NCBI GenBank assembly: GCA_035610365.1
Contig: CM069433.1
Coordinates: forward strand, 81,254,236 to 81,318,235
Origin: Aquatica leii
Lineage: Eukaryota; Arthropoda; Insecta; Coleoptera; Lampyridae
Direction: 5' to 3'
Length of the DNA stretch: 64,000 nucleotides
Below, in pieces: positions 48,291 to 61,700 of this stretch. Position 1 is the first letter of the stretch; each line of letters begins with the position of its first letter. The position numbers and the translations under genes are program-made. The notes beneath the pieces were generated by a model. It did no database searches. It saw only the letters and a program-made list of their open reading frames with translations, and was not told where the DNA came from.

Positions 48291-50188
48291 GCTGATGTAA
48301 TAATTTAAATTTGCAATAATTAAGTAAGTTTGTTTTGAAACAAATAAATGTCCAGAACAGATTTATTTAAGACGAGTGCCCTACACTAACTCATTACATT
48401 TACTATCTTCTTTAATAATTAAAACGCACTATTCCGTTATATAACATATAAACTAAATTTGATATTACAATGACCAGATCTGCAACACAGACAGTTTTTC
48501 TATAAAGAGTCATTAAATTTGCATATTATTTATGTTTTTTTTTTTAATAATTATGGTAATCGTTTAATCAAATGCGGTTTCTTAATTGAATGTTCAGACT
48601 TTTTTAAAATATTTGTAACACACCCAATACCATTTCTTGCTACTATTTATTATTTATGTATTCCAGGTAATATGTAAAACTGTATTGATTGTTCTTCTAA
48701 GATTAAACTAAAACAGTATATAATACATGCGGTATATTATTATTAAATTGATTAAAGAATCTGCGTCAGTTTATACGATTTAAACACTGCTTTTATGTAA
48801 GAACTTAGCAATCAATCAAATATGATTTATTATAAATTTTTTGTTTAGGAATCAACTTTAAACGTTATTTCTATTTTTTGCTATTCCATAGAATAATATT
48901 TTAATCGATCTTTTTAACTAGTTATTGCATGTTTGCTGTTTATTCACAAAAAGGAATTCTTTTCTATGGTGACCTTTTAAACATGACAATATTCGTTTTT
49001 AAATAAATTCAATTATTAATTTTTAAAGCAAATGATAAGAGTATTGAAAAAATTAAAAAAAAATATTTTTGATGGTTTTTATATAATACACATTATAACT
49101 AATTTTATAAAGTTTTGTTTAAAAATTATTGTAAACACAACTGACTATTCCATTCAAAAAGAAATAAAATAAATAAAGCATTTAATGTGTATTCTAATTT
49201 AAATTTAGTGTAACTACAATCAATTAATGTGACTTGATATTCAACCAATTCAATGTTTGCAATATATTATTGATCAAAGAATTTTTGACGCAACTTAATA
49301 AAACTATAATTTTATTCTGAAATATTTTCAATCTCTTAATTTAATTAGTTTATGTGACAACAAAACTATACAGTAATTAATGTGTGGGAAAATTATGGTT
49401 TTGTAGTATATTGACATTTTAGTTCATTTAGAAACAATACAAAATAATTAATTTTAAAAAAATTACCCATTTTTTTTAAATAAGCAGACAATGTGCCCAC
49501 TTGATTGTTTTGTTGGCTTAAAATGAAGCTTATTAACGTTTAAATCATATCAAAACAGCACCAACGCAAGAACACAATCGCAGATAGTCATTTACACAAT
49601 AATAATAATGTCACCGTGTCAGTAGAAACAACAAAAAATAAGTAAAACAGTACATTGAAGTCGAGTAACATAAATAAATTTTGTTCTAACATTTCTATTC
49701 TTCGAATATACGTTTTATTTACTTTGAAAAAACAAAATATTTTTTTTTAAATATACTTACGTTGAATTACATATATGGCGCAACCGTATAAATTGTATTT
49801 GTACATGTAAATTAATTTTTTTTCTACTAAATAAACGTTTTTTAGTAATATTCTAATTAATCAAACATGAATTAATCTTCATATCAAAAAATCCGGAAAA
49901 TTTGTAATTCCATATAACCACAAAAGCATACAAGTTTATACCATGATTAATGATCAATAACTAGAAAAAAACTAAACAAAATTAATATCTAAAGAAACTT
50001 AGAAAACAACAATTGCTAAAATGACAATGACCTCTTAAGTTTACTGTAATACTATGATCCGTCTTTCCTGTTTTTTGTTTAAAGGGTACATTCAAGGCTA
50101 CACTCAAGTATAACACTCTTACAACCAATACGTTTTAACCGTAAAAATATAGATGATAGATTTATTAACAAGAAAAAATGTATAGTAG

Positions 50189-50306
50189 CCGGGTTTTCAT
50201 AGAAGCCCGGGCCGACCCAAATCTAAAAATTGCATAACTGGTTCGAAACCCGGCCAGAATTATGTTTCTATGGTTCGGCTCGATAACCGGCTGAAAATCC
50301 GCCCGA
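50189..50306. repeat. Small GC-rich MITE-like inverted repeat
   Basis: CCGGGTTTTCAT at the left is mirrored near the right end by CTGAAAATCCG (9 of 10 over CGGGTTTTCA). CCCGG, CCGGC and CCCGGGCC words occur throughout. GGTTCGAAACCC at 50241 resembles a B box, but no A box is placed before it. The surrounding DNA is strongly AT-rich, so the patch looks foreign. Confidence 0.35.
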
Positions 50307-53300
50307 GTCAAAAAGATGTTTTTAATCTGTAAAATGTTATATATTGTTTTAAATGTCTCTTCTATTTAAATTCAAATTTATTAATTTTATTTTGGTTTCT
50401 AATAATATTAGTTTTATCCTGAATTTTTTATTGTCTGTTTTACATAGTCTGTGTCGTTTGCAAAGGTATAAAGTTTGTAAGACAAATTTCTTGCAATAGA
50501 CTACGCATATATCATGAAAAAAAGGACGGTACTAAATATTAAAAAAAACGCAATGAAATTTAATTGAAATGTAACTGCAAAACTGTTACAAGAAAAGTTT
50601 TTTTGACAAATTCAATATAAAAATAGCTCATTCTTTAATTTAGTGCTCGCTAAGCCAAAGATGCTAAACACGGGAAGTTTTAGCTTTAAGTAAATAAAAG
50701 ATAAAAGAGTTCGGATGCATTTACCGTAAACAAACATTTTCAACTTCAAAATAATTGAACCGAAGATACACCCGAAAGCACACACACAATTTTATTTTAT
50801 GGCAGTCAAAGAATAAACATAAAGAAAAACGAAAGAATTAACGCTAAATCACAATATTTTGCTATAGAAAAAGAGATAACTTGAGTTTAATAGAATATAA
50901 CCATATGTTCTCAAAAACATCTCAAAAGTAACCAAAATGTTGTGCTAAAAGTAAGTCGTTGGTTCGTAATAATTCAGATTCAAATATTTGTCCACTGCAA
51001 CTTTTTCACAAATGAAAAGAAAAAATACTCACGCATGTAACATTAGATCGTTTGTTTTTAACACCAAACAGTACGTGGGCTTCAAATTGCAACTTTGAAT
51101 GGTACAAAAATAGTTTAATCGGCATTAATACAATGTCAAAATAGACATTAAAAACTGAAAACAACATGGTTTAGATGTGAAAAATAAAAAATTTACAAAT
51201 CACAGTCACCGATCTTCCACAGTGATCTTTCTGACCAAATCTACAATCTACAAGTTATGAACAAGAGGTAATCAAAATTACGGGGCATACCTATTCTTTT
51301 TTTTTTTACTTATTTAATCATGGAACCTGAGGAACAATTTTTTTTAAAAACAAAATAGGGAATAGTTCCAGGATCGCCAGTTCCAACTGCGTTAGTTTTG
51401 CGACTACGTCCAACAACGTTAATTCTGCAATCACTCTTACATTATCAGGTTTTTAAATGAAAATACAAAATTTGTTCAATGTACTTTTAACATTTAAATT
51501 TTTATTGCAATTAATTATTATTTCTTGGTTTCAACAATTAAGATGTTTATTTATTTTGATAAATTGGTTTTTTATGTACGACTGGTTTGTTAAATTCTCA
51601 ACTTATATATAACTTGTGTTATTATTATAAATTATAATATTCTACTTTCGTGTATCATAGCATATAGCAAGCATTTAACCATGGAACAATTTGCACGTGC
51701 ATTTGGAATAGACCAGTGAGTTAATCTGACAGTAGGTAAGTAAAATTTTGTTAATACTAATGTTAAAAAAATTTTACATTGTAACAAGTGCTTACGCGGC
51801 AGTAGATGTGATTAAAGAGTCTTTGTAATGTATGTGTTTTATTTTTACTTAGTAGTTAGTTGTTGTAAATATGCCGTTATAAAACATTGAAGTACATTAT
51901 ATTAAAATTGTATAACGTGTTAAAATTGCAGTATATATAAATCTTTAAGTGTAATTCTATAACAAACTTGTACAGTTTACAAACGAATATAACTAAAAAA
52001 AAACTTGTTAATATTACAATGGTGCACAATAAACTTGATTCAATAATTAAATAGTTATTTTTTATTATGTTACAGTTTTTTATGTAAAATATGGATCGTA
52101 CCACGGTCAGTTGGTTGTAGTCGGTAGTTGAGATAATTATACATACTTAAAAAAATTAAATTATATCGACGCCATTGTTCATTGATTTGCTACTATAGAA
52201 GTAGTCAAATAAAAAGAGAAGCAACGCAAAACGCATTTATGTAAAATCCCGCCCCTTGTGTCGCAATTAGACTACAGTAGCGTACGATTAGTTATACCAT
52301 TGACTGATCATATAAGACTTGTAACCAGACTAGTTGGGGTCTAACAGGGATAGATGGCGAGGGGCAACACAAGTCGCAACGGTACTTACAGTGGCGTACA
52401 ATATACTATTATACTGGGCACTTCTAATAGCAGTGCATAATTCAAAAATAAATGACATTCGACTTAATATTACGCTCAAAGTCGTCTAGTATTTACGCGT
52501 TCGTTTATATAGGTCAGCGCTTATCACTACCTTTCTCCGAATGATGACAATTAATACGTGCACAATCATAGCGTTCGGGTTTTGTGTAATTTCTGATTTA
52601 AATATCTACAAAACTGTTTTAGTAATTTTTAAAATATTCACTAAAATTAACTCAAAATTAGGAATGGTCGTTTCATTATTCTATAAATCTGGTTGAAAAA
52701 AACAATGCAAAAAAATGGTTTCAAAGTTTTACGAGTATAACCACAGTAACAAAATGACGTTAAATCACTGTCGTTTTTTTACAATATGTAAAAAAGTTTG
52801 GAGGGTAGTAAGCAAGAAGAGAGATCACAGTCTTTGTACTCACATTATTTCTGATTTGCACTGCCTGCCTGTTAGTATGTATCGTAATAATTTTGCCAAC
52901 GTACAAAATATAAAATTACAAAATTAGGTTTTTTGCAATTCTGTAAAAAAAAATATCCTAAAACTAGTAAACTTTTAATGCAATCTAAAACATCTGGCTT
53001 AATAAGTTTATTCTAGCTAGGCTGAATCAAAGAGCCTCAGCTCTCGCGGATGTATTAATTCATATTAAAAATGCCAAAAATCAGTAAGCGTTTTAGCACA
53101 TAAGTATTTTAACTAATCGCCAGATAGTATCAAGATGTCAAACGATTTAAAAGTAAAGTAAAACTGTTAACGTCCGTGGTTTTTAGTTTACTATTTGATT
53201 TTCAGTTTTAGATTAAAAATGTAAGCTTTATGATGTAAATTTGAAATTTAGTACTCACATTGTACATAAAAAGTGTTTTTCATTTTTGATTTATATAGTT

Positions 53301-53409
53301 AGAAATATATTTAAAAAAATCAACAGTCTTATAATTTTTAGTTATTGACTAACAGCGGAAAGAAAAAGTGTGTTTTGTTTTATGTGCAATGTAATTTGTA
53401 AATGGTTTA

Positions 53410-53487
53410 TGTTTACAAATGATTGTGAGGCAGGACGTGTCTTATCGTTTTAAACGATAGATACGCGCGAACAGCTATTTGTAAACA
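53410..53487. repeat. Nested palindrome
   Basis: TGTTTACAAAT (53410-53420) pairs with ATTTGTAAACA (53477-53487). In between lies TATCGTTTTAAACGATA, a palindrome around one T (53443-53459). The two inverted pairs are not concentric: 22 bases precede the inner one and 17 follow. Confidence 0.7.
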
Positions 53488-54428
53488 CACGTCTACAACA
53501 GTATGAAAATCAGTGCTAATTGTCAACGACGTGACGGTTATGATCTAGACAAGCAAAACACGTTTCCCATCTCTTGCATAAAAACGCAACTAAAGATTGA
53601 TTGTCTTATATGATTAGTCAATGGTTATACGTTTCAGTTTCTTAACGTCACTTTTTTATTGTTTGATTGTTTATTTTAAAAAAATAAGTACTCATCAAAA
53701 CTAATACATACCGTAAAAGTACATTTTTAGACAATTTTATAATCAGATTTGTTAAAAACATATTTTCACCTAAATGGCCATTTTTATATTTTTAAAACAT
53801 ATTGCATATTTAGTAGATAAGATATACACTTGCATCATACTTGTCACAGGTAATGTTCTTTAGTTTTTCGTTTATTATTGAGTTTAATTAAGATGGTTAT
53901 TTAAACTTTTTTTTAGGAGGGTCAAATAAACTACTCAATGTGACGTTTTGTGTTACAAACTGTGCACTTCTTCAAGCTTCATATTTGTCCCAACAGACCA
54001 CATGTTCATGTTACAAAAATACTTGTTATTAAAAAATCATAAGAACGGAATTATTCATGCGTATGTATTTAGTTTTTAAATGCTTTGAAATTATAATACA
54101 CGCTGCTAGATTTTAAGTTGCAATAACCTATTCATAAATAATGTTCTTTGAAGATAAAACCAATGCAACTAATAATTTTCAATAGGTACACGTTATTTCG
54201 ATAACTACATATAATTAAAATGTTGGTACTACATTAACTACGCAAAAAATGATTCACGTTCTCAATTTCATTTCAGACGAGTTCTAGTAAGATTTTACCG
54301 GATAAAAGGAATACACCCGCAATTAAAAAGCAGTCCACACATTATACAAAATTAAAGTAAAGACAACAATAAGCAATAACAAGAAAATACTTCAACAATT
54401 AACAATTCAAGTTGTAATCAAATAATAG

Positions 54429-54771
54429 TGTTTTGTAATCAAATAAAATTACTGTGTGCGGTTTCAAAATGCTTTTAATATAGAAACGTTGACTAAAACA
54501 GCAACCAAAGCCACATTTCGACGACGATTTTTACAAATGATCTTTTTTACACCTTTCAAAAATGTTTTTTTCCTAAGTCACGAATACTTGATAAACTTAA
54601 AAAGTACGTACACGCAACATTAAAATTTTCAAAAGTGTTTGATGGCAGAGCCATCTCATAGTATAATTTTACTATGTGTCTATAGTTAACTCTAACTGTC
54701 GTTTATAGCTATTTACAATTAAAATTTTCATTCTAGCCTTTTACAGTTACGTATCGTGACTTCTGTTAACA
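54429..54771 (-). repeat. LTR, 3' copy (343 bp)
   Basis: It matches the right-hand LTR over its full length apart from scattered substitutions. An extra segment of about 90 bp (54638-54735, containing AAGTGTTTGATGGCAGAGCC) is absent from the other copy. Confidence 0.9.
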
Positions 54772-54916
54772 TTTTCCCACCTGAGACGTAAAAACATCAA
54801 CTAAAATTAGAGACAATATCCAAAAACTGACAGTAAATGTTAAACTATCAAACACATGAAAAGAGATACATAACTACCCAATAACAAAATTTATTAAACA
54901 ATACTACAAATCAGTC

Positions 54917-57240
54917 TTAATATATCTGAGGGAACTTAATTACCCGTCCACTACGCGACGCTTTATCGCGCACATCACAAACACTAACGTCAACAACTCG
55001 CGCATTAACGGTATTCTCCTGCTGAACAGAATCCTGAATCATTTTTTCTGCTTCATTGTCTGTCGATTCCTTAGGTGGTTCCATACACTTTAAGGTAGAA
55101 TACATTGAGTTCCCATAATTTCTCTACCTTCACAGTCATACTAGTACTAACGCCACTATTCATGCTTGCTACTGTACCCATAATAGCCCAACCTAACAAT
55201 GTCTCAAAAACCACAAGACCATTTCTTCAACTGATGGCACCTGCCCTTGCACAATTTTTCAGCCACATCGGCGCCGATCAATAATTCAATAGAACCTACA
55301 TGATTCAAATCAGTCAGTTTAACGCCTAACATATTCAACTCATTTATCTAGGAACCCGTCTGAACTGGAGCAACGTTACTCAAATAACATTATGGTGCAA
55401 TGCTTCAAAAGTACACGCACATGTCCCATCCACACTAAGTAACCTTTTATCGTAACGTAACAAGCATGCTGGTGATCGATAGTGATAGCGCCACCAAACA
55501 ATAGATGAATCACTTTGCACTTTTTTTGGCTACATACTGAAGATGTTCGGTCACTTTGCGCAACAAGTAGGAACTTTGCAAACCCGTGTCAATAACCGCC
55601 CGCACTTTTCTCGAATAATGTTCACTGCGTATAATAACCCTCAATGTTAGCAAAATAACATGCGTTTCCGTAAAATTCGCTAATGTTTTGTCTTTGTTCG
55701 CTTATATTCTCGCAGGCTGAGAATTAATATTTATTTTCTGAAAATCAGCTAATTTGCAACATAGAATAACAACGTGTTGTCCTTTACAAACGATACACCT
55801 CACACGTTTGCGACATCTTTTACCTTGATGACCGACCGTCGCGCAGCGAAAACATGCTTTCTTCTGTTTTAAAATATCTTGCTTTTCTTTAAGGATAACT
55901 TACGTGCTCTAAAACAATTATCTTTATTATGTGGTCTGTCACAAAAACCACATTTATTTGTTAAATTTATCAAACCCAACGTTGTAAGCTTAATCTCACG
56001 CTTAACCTTCAGTTTTGTCTTACTTTCCGAACCCTTCACACAAAACCCTTTCATTGCCAACAAAATCAATTCTTTTTCTTCAACCTCTATCTTCAGGAAA
56101 TTCATTAATCTGGAAAGTGTGCCTTTCATCGAAGAATCAGTTAAAGAAGTAATCTCCAAAGGCCTCTGCCAAACACGTAATATTTCTTCTGGTAGACACG
56201 AATCTACTAACGTATATAGCATTGCAGCATAGGTTTGCGTGGTCACGCGTAATGTTTCTAGCTGACGATTTTGTCATACACAGCTGAAACTGATAAAAAC
56301 TTGCCATTAACAACTTTTGCTAAAACCAACTTTAAAAACTTTCTGACGTAAACTTCTACCAACACTTTCACTCTACCAAACTGCGCCCTTAAGCTATCGA
56401 TTGCTTTTTCCATAATTTTCGGCAGTAGGAAAAAAGCTGTCTACCAAATCACACGCTCTGGTTTTTGACATGATGATTTGTCATAAATACTGAAATTTGT
56501 CTTTCAACACTATATCTTCGTCTTCGTGAATCTTTTTAAATTGGCTCCAGAATAGCAACCAATCTTTTATTTTAGCGCAAAACTTTTGAAATTCTAATTT
56601 TGGAAATTTCAACTTACGGTTTGTTGCATACGATAACGGGCTTGCTGACGATTGACCTCGCCACGACAATACATCTTCATCATTCTGTGTACGCTTTAAC
56701 CGGTTCTATTGTACTCTCGATATGTTAAATGTTGTGAAAATCACAACAATAAGTAATAGTCTGATTTGGTTTATTTCTTTACCTTTACAATAATTTTATT
56801 AGACTAACTTTTAGCTTAGCGACATTCAGTATTTAAAACCGAACGACCCTTACCTCCCACGTAGCGACAAATCTCGGCGGGAATAAAATAAGGGTCGTTC
56901 AGCCACCCCTATGGTTTACAACATCTGTTTGCTATTTAGTATGAGTAAAGTTCTTATTTTCTACAAATGTAGTTGCGTAAATATCACATGCTTTACTTTT
57001 GTCGGCTAGATCATCTATATCCGCATCGCCATTCAACAATTGTTCATAAACTTCAACGTCTACACTTTTCAAATTAAACTTGTTATCGACAAGCAGCGTC
57101 TAATGAGTTTCCATTTCAGCAATAGCAACGACCGCGGCATTCAAAAGTTATCGAACTTCGTTAGCGGCTCGCGTAAACGCCGCCCGATCGGCGTTGTTTT
57201 TCTTCTTTTCCACGCTTCCATTTTCACTCACTTAACTACG
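54917..57240 (-). pseudogene. BEL/Pao gag-protease relic
   Basis: Read right to left, the N-terminal helical region (RAAFTRAANEV...SVDVYEQLLNGDADIDDLAD) lies at 56990-57220. The DUF1759 core (LKFPKLEFQKFCAKIKDWLL, FWSQFKKIHEDEDIV) is at 56481-56669. TYAAMLYTLVDSCLPEEILR, followed by the zinc-knuckle lead CGFCDRPHNKDNCFRARKLS, is at 55869-56246. Protease text (IELLIGADVAEKLCKG) is near 55290. The last stretch (RDKASRSGRVIKFP) at 54917-55105 is the C-terminus of pol, so the deletion joins protease to pol end. A small inverted repeat (GAACGACCCTTA at 56841, inverse at 56889) sits between the first two gag blocks, where the frame is also broken. Confidence 0.85.
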
Positions 57241-57388
57241 GAATAATAATGAACAAAAGCCCTCTTCTTCGAATCCAATTCACAAGACGGTCAATTGTTA
57301 TTAACAATTGTTTACCTTATACCGAAGTATCTACCTTTTTAGCACTAAAACACTTTAACAACACACAGTCTTGTCACAGTCACCAATT

Positions 57389-57659
57389 TGTTTCGTAAAC
57401 AAATAAAATTACTGTGTGCGGTTTCAAAATGCTTTTAATACAGAAACGTTGTCTAAAACAGCAACTAAAGCCACATTTCGACAACGATTTTTACAAATTA
57501 TTTTTTTAACAAACAGTCAAAAACACACCCCTCAAAAATGTTTTTTTTTCTGTCACGAAAGCTTAATAAAACCATTTGAAAAATACGTACACGCAACATT
57601 AAAATTTTTATTACACACAGTTAGCCTTCCACAGTTACGTATCGTGACTTCTGTTAACA
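57389..57659 (-). repeat. LTR, 5' copy (271 bp)
   Basis: The direct partner of 54429-54771. It lacks the ~90-bp segment found there and instead has a short TTATTACACACAG at the junction. The primer-binding site adjoins it. Confidence 0.9.
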
Positions 57660-58494
57660 GTTAATAAATACCTTAAAGTAATCATAATAAGCAAATTATT
57701 CGTACTTATGTATTTATTTTTAAACCCCTTAGAATTGTTATTTATTGAAAATTTAGGTTTTTAAATCATTAATTGTTTTGTTTTAAAAATAAACACTGTT
57801 CTGAATGTAGAGTAACTGTTTGTGTTATAAAAATTCAAAAGTAAATCGTTATTTGAACTCCAAAACATTTGCATTGTTTATTAAATGTAACTATTGCGTT
57901 TAATATGTTTGCAACATGTTTTATTTTATAATGTAAAAATTTTGAATTTGTGCAGTACACAATTTACTTGAAAATGAAACTGTTTTGTTTTTTAAATCAA
58001 ATTTGTCTCATACCAACACGCTTATTCTCGAAATCATAACCAGTGAGCAAGAATGATCACATGACATCTTACGAGGTTTCAGCTACAGTCCGTACAAAGA
58101 AAGATTGTCGGATGAGCACTGGTCTAAGTGTAAATTTTTTCAGTCTGGCAATTAGGCGATACTGGTCGCCGCTAAACTGTTAATGCAATGATGAATTTAA
58201 TTAAACATTATTACTAGTTTAAAATTGGTCTTAATTTTAAAACTACCAGTTTAATTTAAAATCTACAATCTTAAATATCACAAAAAAATTCGTTCAACTT
58301 TGGTCAACACGGACTAGATACATAGTCTAAACCAGTAGCGATTGTTTTTGAAAATGGTAAGTCGTTTCATGGTCTTTAAATAAACATGTTCAAAACGCGA
58401 AATTGAAAATTAGATTGTTTTAATGGAAGCAGTTGTGTGCCGTGTAATTTCTATATGATCGGCTTGTTATTTGTGAGAATTGTTCTCCGTTGTT
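57660..58494. other. AT-rich spacer
   Basis: No coding sequence or repeat with a visible partner is seen in this interval. Confidence 0.5.
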
Positions 58495-58765
58495 GAAACT
58501 TGTTTTAAAAAGAATAGTAGTAGTTGCCATATACCCTGAACGTGTTGTTGGAGTAAAACTGCATCATCATTAGATGCGTTGTTGATAATAGCTAGAAGCG
58601 CTCCCAATTTAGAATGACTTAAAGGTGTGACTTCAGCAAGAACCTCTTTACAAACGCTGAATACAATTTCTGCTTGGTTAGACAGCTTTGTTCATTCTTA
58701 GAGGTTCCCGTGTAAAAGAATGTTAAGAAGCGCTTGAAATGCAGCAACCTTAGAAATAAAGAGTC
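58495..58765 (-). pseudogene. Degenerate fragment of an unidentified protein
   Basis: One minus-strand frame reads VAAFQALLNILLHGNL, then two stops within three codons (TAA, TGA). It continues QAEIVFSVCKEVLAEVTPLS, KLGALLAIINNASNDDAVLL and QQHVQGIWQLLLFFLK. The helical, leucine-rich text with balanced codons looks like genuine former coding sequence, possibly a HEAT-like repeat protein, but I do not recognise the family. No splice sites or flanking exons are evident; it may be a processed fragment. Confidence 0.45.
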
Positions 58766-61700
58766 AATAAATTTTAAGATGGGGTCGCCACTTTGTCATG
58801 TGCCATTTTGGCAACATGAACGTTTGTGTAATGAGTTTATCGATTATAAATATTTAATGCACTAAATACAATGTTACAATATACTATAATCGTGAGCGTA
58901 AAAACTGTTTAATATCTATCTATAAATAATTTAGAATAAACTATTAATAGTAAGTTTACAATATGTCAATAAACCTAGTTTCTATGTAGTGCGATATAAT
59001 TGCAATAAACTGTGTTAGCAGAATGCATTGATCTCTATAATAATATGGATAGCTGATATTGAACATCATCAGCACCACTCGTTACTGAGACAAGAACTAA
59101 AATTTAGCGCTTTCCACAACATTTGAAAAAACACGTGGTCCCAAATAAACCTACTTTTTTGGTGACAGTTTGTCAGTGAATTGTTATAAATATTAATATT
59201 TTCCTAAAATATTTTGTAATTATATTAGTGTATAAACATTTTTAGAAAATTGTTTGGACACGTTAATAGCAGCTTCTACTTCTGATTTCAGTGTCTGTCA
59301 TAGCAGTAATGACAACGTATAATTTTCTTAAATTTTATTGATTCCTTTGCAATTCTCACCTATGCGTTGGATCGTTGAATTTACTAGACATTTTAAACAT
59401 ACGGATTTTGAAATATTTTTAAGTAGTTAAGTATGTGTGACTAATCTTTAAGCGAGAAAAAATTATTATTTAACTGTATGTCGTTGTTGGTTATTTTATT
59501 TATATTCAGAATACATTAATTAAAGTCTTGTGATTCAAAAACGTTTGAATCTAAAGCAAAACAAATTTTTATCTTAAAAATATAATTTATTTATTTAATA
59601 AACTAGTAATACAAATGCTTTTATGCAAACTTGTTTATTGTATTCTTTAAAATTATCATTCCTAAGTTTAGCTAAGTTTATTAGCAAAGTCAAGACGTAT
59701 TTATATAAATCCTTTAAAAAATTATCATTACTTATATGATTTATGTAGTGATTTAACCAAGTGCTATAAAAATGCTATTCTTGTTTAAAACACAAGGTTG
59801 TGGAATCAATATATTCTTTTTAAAATGTAAAATTTTTAACATTGTTTATTCTTATATTTAATGTCATTATTTTACTTAATGTCAAAATTATATTTAATTC
59901 TACAAAAAAATATTTTTTAAATTTTGTTACAAACAAATTTTTTTTATTTTATTTAGTTCCTTTTCTACAATAAAATTAGTTGTTTTGCGAAAGAGTACTA
60001 ATAATTAACGAGCACTGTTAAACAATGGATTCATTTCAAACAATAACTATTGCAAAACTTTTGAACCAAAAATAATATTGTCTGACTACTTTATCTAGGA
60101 TCGTCTACGAATAATTAAATAAGGTCGTTTATTGATCACACTTTTTGTATTATTTGATGAAAACCTGCAAAAAACTATTTATTAACTAAAATTAATAAAA
60201 AAACTGTTTTACATCTATGATATTAATAATAGGTTTGCCCAACTAACCAATTATGAAAAACGGCTAGTGGTATTTATGCTAATAGATTGTATCTTACTAT
60301 CAGTAGTATTTAAGCATTATATAAATTCAAAATAAATTAATTATTTTGATTAATTAAACTTTAATTCTATTAGGCATGTGTTAAAAATAAATTTTTTTCT
60401 TATTTTTCATTTTATATTTCTAGTTTGAAGAAAAAGTTGATGCTGTTATTTAAAATAGAGAAACTTGAATGCTTCTAATGCCATAATATAGTTAATAATT
60501 TGCACCTGCAACATAATAGATTTCAATTTTTTTCATTTACTCTCTAAAGCAAATATTTTGCGAATTTTAAATGCTCCTTAAAATACATGTTTAGACAAGT
60601 ACGCTAAACTAACTATGACAACCTTATTCAACTGTTGTTGCTCTAACAACTATCTCAAAACTAACTATAATGTTCACAACTGTTCTGTATAAAATTAATT
60701 TGACAATTTAGAGAATTCGTGTAAAAAAAATGTTTGCATCACATAGCACATACGCAAATTGCTATAGAGAACGACAAACATCCAGACATTTTGTACACTT
60801 GATACGTAAATATCTATTCCAATTTAATAGTTACACCATAAAAATAAATTTTCTATAAGTAAAAAAATTATAAGATTGTATTAAAATAATTATAAAAAAT
60901 TAATAATAAAAAAACATTTTGTTTGACTACTAGTTGTATAGACTTTCATTTACGTATAATAGTAAGTTATTGTGAAGTTGTATTTTTTTAAGCGCAGGTA
61001 AATAATATTTCATTATTAACCACTGGTTTTTGGTAGGTTTAGGATTAGTATTAGCCTGATTTTGTTTATAGATCTTAGTGTTATACTAAAACAACTAGCG
61101 TATTGCATTTTAAATACAAAATTGCAACTTTGGACTATCTTTAATTAGTAAACAATTAGAACATTTTTTATCGCACGACGGGCGGTAAAAATCTAGATGA
61201 TTGTGAATATGACGTTTCTGTAGATACCATGCGAATGTGTAGATTTCAAAAAGCCAAAAAAACTTATTTATTGATTTTTTGGTTCTATACTATCAGCTGG
61301 CAAAAAATTTTGAACTAAATACTACTTTGAGGTTTTTCTTCACTACGTATTTCAGTGTTTATAAACTTAGTTTAAATAAAATTATATATTTTAACGTTTT
61401 TTATTATATAACAACATTTACTCACTCTTCCGTTTGTTCCTAATTCAAAACTGATCCTTCCTACGACTACACGCAACACCGCCAAACTTACACGTAAACC
61501 AACGTTTTGTTGCAAAAGTATTTTACGGTAGAGTATTCAAATCCAGAAAGTGCAAGCGTAACTGTGCTTAAAAAATAATATCAAAATACTTTCTGCGTAT
61601 GTCAGAATTTTTACTAGGTCTTATAGCGTAACAATATTTATCTATATTTATTACCGTGCCTTAAAAAGTTAAAATCGGTTATAAGTAAGTAAAAATGCAA

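Larger units (their letters stand above)
48291..54428. other. AT-rich non-coding stretch
   Basis: There is no gene I can support in these 6 kb. It contains the small GC-rich inverted repeat at 50189-50306, a pair of related 45-bp segments near 52250 and 52370 (GTCGCAA...TACAGTrGCGTAC), and the palindrome at 53410-53487. Confidence 0.55.
54429..57659 (-). mobile_element. BEL/Pao LTR retrotransposon with both LTRs and a large internal deletion
   Basis: Two direct LTRs bound the element. In its own (minus) orientation the LTR starts TGTTAACAGAAGTCACG and ends GTTTACGAAACA. A TTGGTGACTGTGAC primer-binding site follows the first LTR (57373-57386). A purine tract, AGGTGGGAAAA, precedes the second (54772-54782). 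The whole is 3.2 kb, about half the usual length; gag and protease text remain, and RT, RNase H and integrase are gone. No clear target duplication is visible. Confidence 0.92.

Noticed and set aside
50241..50252. tRNA gene suggested by GGTTCGAAACCC
   Set aside because: No A box at proper spacing and no cloverleaf; it sits inside a small GC-rich inverted repeat.
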